Source: Tanypteryx hageni (Eukaryota > Arthropoda > Insecta > Odonata > Petaluridae). Taken from it: a stretch of 64,000 nucleotides of DNA. Below are positions 57,496-64,000 of this stretch, one piece after another; positions within the stretch are counted from its first letter, which is position 1, and the number at the start of each line of letters is the position of its first letter. The stretch covers positions 7,404,410 to 7,468,409 of the forward strand of contig CM054118.1 of the NCBI GenBank assembly GCA_028673005.1. Reading direction: 5' to 3'. Below the pieces are notes generated by a model. It was not told the DNA's origin. It saw only the letters and a program-made list of their open reading frames with translations, and made no database searches. A program made the translations under genes and the position numbers.

Positions 57496-58685
57496 GAGAA
57501 TTCGAGGGAGAATAGGAAAAGTTTTAATTGTAATTTTATACCTTATTATTGCATACCCGTCATTTTTGACGAGCAATTATACTAGTCGTTGATGCATATC
57601 ATTCGTGGCGTTGCAAAGTGATTATTCTCCAGGCAAGTGGAATTAGAATCCGGAATACGAGAAAATAAAAGACAAGGACGAGTCGTAGCTTTATTCCTCT
57701 CGCATGCGCCTGTTTGCTTAAGCCGAGGAAATTTTTAATCTCTCTAATTCTAAGATCCCATCTAGAGAGGAGAAAGAGGCCGTACGTGCCAGACGGAGAA
57801 CCTGAAAGTAGCGGACGCGGAGATAGAAGCGTGCCACTCCCCTCCCAAGAACGCGTGCATGTGTGCCCTTAAGTAAGCGGCATGATGTAATGACGAGGAA
57901 TAATAATTTCAGTCGATTAGGATAGTTGATAATCCACGTTTAGATGACGGGAATCCGTTTTCCGTCTTAATTGACTGTTCTATCGGCGAAGCTTTCAGTT
58001 TGAGAGCGCTTCCTTCAATCGCACCCTATAGCACAGATAAATATTTATGGATCTTTAACGTCAAATTCACCGTTGGATCTCTATTAATATGTTTTAATTA
58101 ACTGCCTATTAATGTGTATGCCCACCGTGATAGATAAACACACCCATATATAGATTCTACTCGTCCGTTCCCTCCCCACTTAGCCATTAAGGGGATTAAA
58201 GAGAGAACAGGCGTGGGAAGAATCGCAATGCGGAGTCGCTTTGCTTGCCTTTCTCTCTCTCCCTCTCTCTCGACCAATTGATCAGCGCCGCCAAGCGGCA
58301 AAATGTAAAGGAACGGAAGAGAGAAAGGGAAGACCCGAAGAAATATTCTTTTTGCAAAAGAAATTCCGAGAAGGGTTCCTATGATACAATTTCTCATCAA
58401 TTTCGGACCAATTAGTTTTTATCTCAATTTTTATAGCAATGGTGAACGGGTAGTTCGCTCATATGCCTTGTGTTCTCTTAATTGTAACTATCGTATTTAT
58501 CCAAGTACTACGTGTCCCCGAATAATACCCGCACCCCAATTTTTAGGAAAGCAAATTTTAAAAAATAAATGAAAAATTTTCAATTTAATGAGCCAAATTA
58601 TAAGAGTTAATATTATTACAAGTTTCTTTTTGCATTATATATTTTTCTTTCTGCAATTAATAATATTGTTGCGATGTACAGAGAG
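57496..58685. other. Non-coding DNA, one possible DNA-transposon phrase
   Basis: Near 58,495-58,545 the phrase CGTATTTATCCAAGTACTAC, then CCCCGAATAATACCCGCACC, resembles terminal sequences of a widespread DNA-transposon group. No second end is visible. No gene was recognised. Confidence 0.4.
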
Positions 58686-58689
58686 ACCC

Positions 58690-58734
58690 CGATTTAAGAA
58701 AGGATGACGTTCATGAAAAACATTTCTTAAATCG
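58690..58734. repeat. Small inverted repeat, 12-bp arms
   Basis: CGATTTAAGAAA and TTTCTTAAATCG are exact inverted copies around a 21-base loop. It may be a tiny MITE end. Confidence 0.6.
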
Positions 58735-58837
58735 AGCCATAATTTCCCATTAGCTTCCATTATATAATACAAGATATGTTCTTACGCTAGAAAATCCTCC
58801 CTTATAAGGCACAGGACTTGTTTTAAGACAAATATGA

Positions 58838-60310
58838 AACCTGGAGTTAGAAGATGGGAAGTCTAATGGAATTCAAGGTAAAGGAATTATGAATTCAGAT
58901 GGGAAGATAGCCTCAAAAACAAAGGATGTAGCACAGGTATGGGAAGAATACATTAAGAAACTATAAAGCAAGCAGGCTGGATCGGCCAAAATATAACTTA
59001 GGACCAAGTATTATGGAGAGCGGAGTAGAAAAAGCGATAGTGGAACTAAAGAAAGGAAAAGACACAGGCAGCGATGGAATACCAGCTGAGGTACTTAAAG
59101 TCATGGGATCAGAAGGACTAAAAGGGATCACAAAATTAATTAATAAGATTTACGACACGGGAGAGTGGCCTTGGGATTTCCTAGAAGTAACAACGATCCC
59201 TCTAAAGAAGAATCCAAAGGCAATGCCATAAGCCTTCTGCCACACACTTCGAAGATCATCACGAGGATTTTTAATATAATGTTGGAGAAAAAGGCAGGAG
59301 AAATGCTAGGGGTTTCAGGAAAGGACGAGGTACTAGAGATAGCTAGAATCATATCAGAAAGGGCAATAGAGTACAGTCAAGATATCTTCGTATGTTTTGT
59401 AGACTGGTAGAAGGCCTTTGATAGAGTAAATTGCGTAATATTGATGAAGATATTAAAGGATATAGCTGAGGACTGCAAAGACAGGAGACTAATCAGGAAT
59501 CTATATGTGAATCAAGTTGTAAAGGTCAGGTTGGAGAATGCGGACACTTGCGGAGTAAATATCGGTAGAGGAGGGCTGCTTCCTATCGCCGACCCTAGAC
59601 AATATATATGGAGAAAGTCTAATGCAAGAAGCGTTAGAAGGTACAGGAGATTTACAAATTGGAGATAGTATTATAAAAACAGTAAAATACGTGGATGATC
59701 ATGTACTTCCAGCAAGAAAGGAAGAGGAGCTACAAAAAATTATAAATAGACTAGTAGACTACTAGGTAGAAAATACGGTATGGAAATAAATACAGAAAAA
59801 TCCAAGGTCATTCGAGTATCGGACACACAAGAGAATCTGAACATAATTATTGGAGAAAAGCCTTTAGAACAAGTTTCAGACTATAAATAAGTTGGAAGCA
59901 ACATAATAAGAGAAGCAAAATGTACGGATGCATCAGGACTAGAATAGGAAAAGCAAAAGTGGCTTTCAGAAGAAAGAAACATCTACTTACGGGGAATGTA
60001 AGGGAAGATATCCTCAAGAAGTTCATAAAATGCTATTTATAGAGTAAAGCTTTGTACGGGGCAGAAACATGGACGCTAAGGAAAAATGACATAAATACTA
60101 GGAAAGTTATGAAATGTGGTCTTGGTGGAGAATGTTGAAGATAAAATGGACAGATAAGATGAAAAACGATGAAGTGCTACGAATAATAGGAGAGAAGCGA
60201 ATGATTGTACAGACTATTAGAAATAGGAAGGCAAACTGGGTTGGACATTACCTGAAGAGAGAGAGAGTGTGATTAAAGACGTGTTAGAAGGAAAACTAGA
60301 GGGGAAAATG
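58838..60310 (+). pseudogene. RTE reverse transcriptase remnant (copy 2)
   Basis: Fragments in changing frames are AIVELKKGKDTGSDGIPAEV and EVTTIPLKKNPKAMP, followed by a deletion, then LLPHTSKIITRIFNIMLEKK, RIISERAIEYSQDIFVCFVD (then a stop where copy 1 has WQKAF), MKILKDIAEDCKDRRLIRNL and VNIGRG. The catalytic box reads YVDDHVLPARK in place of YADDQVLLARK. The FGFRKGRG segment is damaged (GVSGKDEV). Several stops and frameshifts show long decay. It is the youngest or oldest relative of copies 1 and 3 only by relative damage; I did not compute ages. Confidence 0.85.
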
Positions 60311-60454
60311 AAAGAGATAGGAAAAGGTTTCAGCTGATAGGCTATTTAAAGTGATAGAGAGTTATCAAGATATGAAGAGGAGAAGAGTACATGGAGAACC
60401 AGGTTTAACCATGAATAATCACGGGCCTGTCAACGGACAGATTGCATATGATGA

Positions 60455-60455
<1 letters not shown>
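58838..60455 (+). mobile_element. RTE LINE, copy 2 (plus strand, 5'-truncated, complete 3' end)
   Basis: The element is homologous to the RTE copy at 53-55.7 kb. It starts within the reverse transcriptase linker (LELEDGKSNGI region) and runs to a 3' end ending GGGCCTGTCAACGGACAGAT, TGCATATGATG and (TA)n. It is in the opposite orientation to copies 1 and 3. Five-prime truncation is the normal result of incomplete reverse transcription of LINEs. It has many stops and indels. Confidence 0.85.

Positions 60456-60465
<10 letters not shown>

Positions 60466-60531
<66 letters not shown>
60466..60531. repeat. (TA)n tail of RTE copy 2
   Basis: About 65 bp of TA dinucleotides directly after the RTE 3' end. 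The Penelope-like element begins about 30 bp further on. Confidence 0.9.
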
Positions 60532-60532
<1 letters not shown>

Positions 60533-60561
60533 CAGCTTACGGAAAAGGAAAGGTAAAATGG

Positions 60562-60690
60562 ATATATGGATGGCAATAAGATGTTGGGAAGAGGAAGCTC
60601 AGTGAACACTCACCAATCGGACGACTTCAGGTTGGCGAGGCCCTGGGGATGTCGAAGCGACACACGTAAAAGAACACTAAAACAACACAG
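60562..60690 (-). repeat. Inverted copy of the Penelope-like 3' terminus (5' arm)
   Basis: AGCTCAGTGAACACTCACCA, ATCGGACGACTTCAGG and GTCGAAGCGACACACGTAAA are the reverse complement of 61,918-62,046, almost base for base. It ends at GCACAG-like sequence (60,690), where the coding remnant begins without a gap. Confidence 0.88.
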
Positions 60691-61732
60691 ACGCATGGAC
60701 CCGATTCCATGCAATCCTTTTTACAGCACCTCTCATTCCACCCCACGCTTTCCTTCACCCACCATTCCGCTGCCTCCAACATCACCTTCCTGGATGTCGA
60801 TCTCTCCATCCGGGAAAAACAAAATCCACACCAGCGTGCACCTCAAGCCTTCTAACCGCCTTCAATATCTCCAGTTCAACAGCTGCCATCCCCTCCACAC
60901 CAAAACCTCTATTCCCTACGCCCTAGCCCGACGAGGGCGGAGAATCTTCTCGGACAGAGATTCACTGTCCGAGTACTGCTCCACCTTCGAACATGCCTTT
61001 CTGCAGCGCGGATACCCGCTGGATCTGATCCGAGACCAAATCCGGCGGCCAGTCGCACCCGTCACCCCTAAATCCCGCCCCAATACCCACACCACCACCG
61101 ATTCCACCCTCCAACTCACCCTAACCACCCTGTATTTCCCCGGCATCCACGACATTCAGAAAAACATCCTGAAAGCCGCCCACCTTATCCTCTCATCCTC
61201 CCCTCACCAGATTCCATTTCCCAGACCACCGATGCTCTCCTTCCGCCGTCCCCCTAATCTGGCAAATATTCTATGGAAGAAAGAACCCCCAGAACCCACC
61301 CCTCTACACCCTGCCGGATCTTACCCCTGCGGTAGACCCCGATGTCTCACATGCGCAATAAACCCTCCCTGCGACTCCTTCTCCAGTCCCACAACCAACA
61401 TCACCTACCCCATAACTTCTACCACCAACTGCACCACCCGCAAAATCATTTACCTCCTGAAATGCACCCAATGTCCCGCCTTTTATGTTGGCCTCACCAG
61501 CAATCCCCTCAACATCCGCATGAACGGCCACCGCAACAGCGTCAATCTCAAACGATCGCTGCCGGTGGCCGTTCATGCGAACCAACATAATTTAAATTTT
61601 AACGGCTGCTTCACAGTGAGAGTCATTCGCGCTCTCCCCGACAATGCTTCGACTCCCCAACTCCGTCAGTGGGAGCTTTCGTATATCCATCTCCTAAACT
61701 CCTTCACTCCCCCTGGCCTCAACCTTCGATAG
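60691..61732 (+). pseudogene. Penelope-like protein: reverse transcriptase end and GIY-YIG endonuclease
   Basis: The start of the coding remnant is in one frame (ITFLDVDLSI, the block after the polymerase palm) and shifts near 60,815 to the long frame. The long frame gives GKNKIHTSVHLKPSNRLQYL and FNSCHPLHTKTSIPYALARR, part of the Penelope-type thumb. Further on are ILWKKE, the cysteine-rich CGRPRCLTC that precedes the nuclease, and GIY-YIG motifs KIIYLLKCTQCPAFYVGLTS, NIRMNGHR (Arg of the active site) and RQWELSYIHLLN (Glu). The nuclease would cut target DNA. The reverse transcriptase palm with its catalytic Asp residues is absent, so the copy cannot move alone. Codon use is C-rich and unlike the AT-rich surroundings. 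Confidence 0.85.
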
Positions 61733-61917
61733 CTTTTCACTCCCTTTCTCTCTTCTCCCAACCCCCTACCAATCCCCAACGCCCTCCGTATCCTCCAATC
61801 CTCGACCTTTCCGCACCACCCTTCCACCCCATACCTCCACCCAGTGTCACTGCCATCACTTCTCTCTCTGTAGCTGATGAAGGAATAACTCCGAAAGCTT
61901 CTACGTTTGTGATGTTT
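61733..61917 (+). other. Penelope-like 3' untranslated region
   Basis: C-rich sequence after the stop codon, followed by CTGATGAAGGAATAACTCCG, then AAAGCTTCTACGTTTG. A TGATGAAGG...CCGAAAGCTT-type phrase is typical of Penelope-like 3' regions. No further gene. Confidence 0.6.
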
Positions 61918-62046
61918 CTGTGTTATTTTAGTGTTCTTTTACGTGTGTCGCTTCGACATCCCCAGGGCCTTGCCAACCTGAAGTCGTCCGATTGGTGAGT
62001 GTTCACTGAGCTTCCTCATCCCAACATCTTGTTGCCATCCATATAT
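61918..62046 (+). repeat. Penelope-like 3' terminus (direct arm)
   Basis: The sequence from CTGTGTTATTTTAGTG to TTGCCATCCATATATAT is the 3' end of the element, with TA-rich tail. It pairs with the 5' inverted arm. Confidence 0.85.
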
Positions 62047-62107
62047 ATATATCACACAGTTGGAATCTATTAGGTTTAAGGTCTTCTTCAGTGAGAGGGG
62101 GAGAGTG

Positions 62108-62142
<35 letters not shown>

Positions 62143-64000
62143 CTCTTAAAATGTCATTTGAAATTTAAAGCTGGATGTCCAAGAAATCGATCATGCTGAA
62201 ATGGATGACGAGGCATCTAGTCCATGTGTCCGACCAGGCCTTCTATAACATTCACCGAGTATGTAGATGTATGTATATGGGTATTTGTGTACGTGTACAT
62301 ATTTTCACATACTTGCATTCATACCAAAGTTAAAAAATATATTTAACCTGCCATCGGCAGTTGTAATTTTAAAAGTTCAAGTTCTTACCATCAAAGCGCT
62401 CAAGGGATTTGCGAAGTAATCTCCAATACTCATCATTGCACTAACCAGTTTCTTACTTCCTATCATACCATCTCAGCTTCTGCAAAACCCGAAAAAAATT
62501 AAAACTGCGCATGTAAACATCCTGTATATCAAGATCTATTAACGTATCTCTTTGGTATTCAAGTAAAACGAGCTTACGTTCTACGACTGGGATTTTTCAT
62601 ACTTCTCTGGGGTTTGACTACGTCTGCGAAGGAACCGCAATGCAAAATGGGGTCAATCACCTCTTGTACTCGATGCGATAAACTCTGGTCTCGTCGGAGA
62701 CAAATTATAGTTGCCCAGGCGTTGAAGGCCGGGCTATCCAAATTTAACGGAATCGTGAGCTGATTTGCAGTTATCTGCTTTTTTAATACACATAGCACTA
62801 ACGTTTCTATGACTTTAATGCTTCAATGTTTTTTCTAGTCAATACTATTCAATATGGTTTTTATGGATGGGGTGGAGAAGGAATGTTTATGGCTGAAAAT
62901 GGAAATAGCTTTTATATTTTAAACGTTTTGCAACTCGTAACAGTGTCCTGGTCGTTGTGTAGCAAACCTATTTTGTCAAATAACCTTTACAAGTAAAGTT
63001 CACCATATTTGCTATCGTGTAACATATTTACACTTAAAATTTAACATTATTTGGCTTAATTTCCTCTCATAAAATACTATTTTTATATTGTTTATTTTTA
63101 CTTTCTTTGAGAACATATCTTAACTGAAACAACGCCTTAATAATAAAGACCACAAATGAACAATGTTTACTGCATCACGGTACAGCAGACAAATTTTCTT
63201 TACAATGGGATGCTCGAATAACAATGTATCACTATCGCCGTTAGCCATTATTCACGAAAGACTAACTAACACGACAATATGTTCCAATAACCTCACCCTT
63301 CCGTGCTGTTCATCGGAGATAGCTACCGCCCTTTCTTCATTCAATGATTACATGCATGCTAACCTCAACATGGCGCTCAAAGGTAACATAACGTATTCCT
63401 ACAGAAAAACCTATCTCACTTCACACAATCTTTTCCAGGAATGCAGAGCGTGCGAAAGAGATAACTCTCTTGTTCTTATAGCAATAAAACGCACGAGTAC
63501 AAGAAAAGGGAGGAAAGGATCAGTTTCGCTTAAAAAATATAATTACCGGTTATGTGAACGCAGTGATCGGAAAAAGGCGGGAATATGTCTTTGAGAGAAA
63601 AAGAGGCGATATTTTTGTAAATAAATTGCCTGGGTGGGTCGTTTTAAAATTGCTTGTCACTGGTGATTTCTGTCATAGGTTGCTGAAAATGTGTCGTGTC
63701 TCGAGAATGATACTGTTGAACGGAAACTTAAACGACAAGCGTTTGTATATTGATAATCTGAAAGATACTTAAGGATTAAGACATTAAAGGCTCTGTTATA
63801 CACGTAGATATAAGGGAAAGTATAAACTCAATTTCACATCCTGCGATGTTCGCCTCGATAAGAGCGTCAACATATCAGAGGACATTCGTCTATTTCCAGT
63901 ATACTTTTTTCAATCTTCCAAATGTTACACAGATATCGTAGTGTATTGCCAGTCATGCGCAAAACATTTCTCAAATAACCGATCGAAGTGTCCACGCGAT
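62047..64000. other. Non-coding DNA at the window end
   Basis: (TA)n tracts lie at about 62,107-62,141. A plus-strand frame of 143 residues (63,163-63,594) and a minus-strand frame of 74 residues (62,574-62,798) have no motif I recognise and no clear coding signal. I do not call them genes. Confidence 0.45.

Larger units (their letters stand above)
60562..62046 (+). mobile_element. Penelope-like element, 5'-truncated, with inverted terminal copies
   Basis: A plus-strand reading frame ends in a GIY-YIG nuclease domain, the hallmark of most animal Penelope-like elements. It is preceded by the last part of the reverse transcriptase. A segment of about 125-130 bp (61,918-62,046) is repeated in inverted orientation at the 5' end (60,562-60,690) with about four differences. 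Penelope-like elements are known to carry such terminal copies in direct or inverted arrangement. TA-rich sequence lies on both sides. Confidence 0.85.

Noticed and set aside
63163..63594. 143-residue plus-strand frame near the window end
   Set aside because: It has no recognisable domain, is AT-driven, and I see no supporting start context or splice pattern. It might be real but cannot be supported.

Overview
The window looks like non-coding genomic DNA from an animal, most likely an arthropod. It is AT-rich and full of short tandem repeats. Every long protein-like reading frame I can identify belongs to a transposable element. The mixture is typical of arthropod genomes: a CR1-like LINE ending in a GTAGAT-type 3' tail, RTE-type LINEs, a BEL/Pao LTR element, a Penelope-like element, piggyBac and hAT DNA transposons, and tRNA-derived SINEs. 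I cannot name the species. I see no host protein gene, rRNA gene or intact host tRNA gene, so the window is probably intergenic or a large intron.

Layout. 1-10,200: old DNA-transposon fragments (hAT-type ends near 1.36 kb and 2.34-2.65 kb, a complete 336-bp hAT-type MITE at 5,758-6,093, a possible 108-bp mariner-type MITE at 7.67 kb), SINE tail fragments, and a long CT-rich tract. 11,009-12,234: a piggyBac-like element bounded by TTAA, carrying a decayed transposase remnant. 13.3-17.1 kb: two copies of a foldback repeat, and two copies of a tRNA-derived SINE, one with a clean 11-bp target-site duplication inside another repeat. 18,720-20,852: a hAT-like element with 19-bp inverted ends and a 7/8-matching 8-bp target duplication. 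23.2-24.0 kb: a TTCACCCAC-type minisatellite. 24.5-27.8 kb: a nearly full CR1-like LINE (minus strand) interrupted by two TGA stops. 27.8-28.7 and 31.8-32.6 kb: two inverted copies of an array with a regular period of about 146 bp. 33.8-39.9 kb: a degenerate BEL/Pao element with both LTRs and a tRNA-Tyr-type primer site, inserted into one arm of a large inverted repeat centred near 40.08 kb. 41.8-50.5 kb: purine/pyrimidine tracts, including an abrupt strand switch at 47.86 kb, and a minisatellite of about 35 bp. 52.9-62.1 kb: a nest of three RTE copies, two SINE families, a tRNA-like module and a 5'-truncated Penelope-like element with inverted terminal copies; almost every element edge abuts a (TA)n tract.

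How the parts work together. The RTE LINE probably supplied the enzymes that move at least one SINE family here: the RTE 3' end and the SINE 3' end share a CCTGTC/GACAG hairpin followed by (TA)n. The BEL/Pao, CR1, piggyBac and RTE coding regions all carry stops, frameshifts or lost catalytic residues, so none of the copies here should be autonomous, although RTE copy 1 has only one internal stop. Nesting gives a relative chronology: SINE into RTE copy 3, SINE into an older retroelement at 15.2 kb, and BEL/Pao into the older palindrome.
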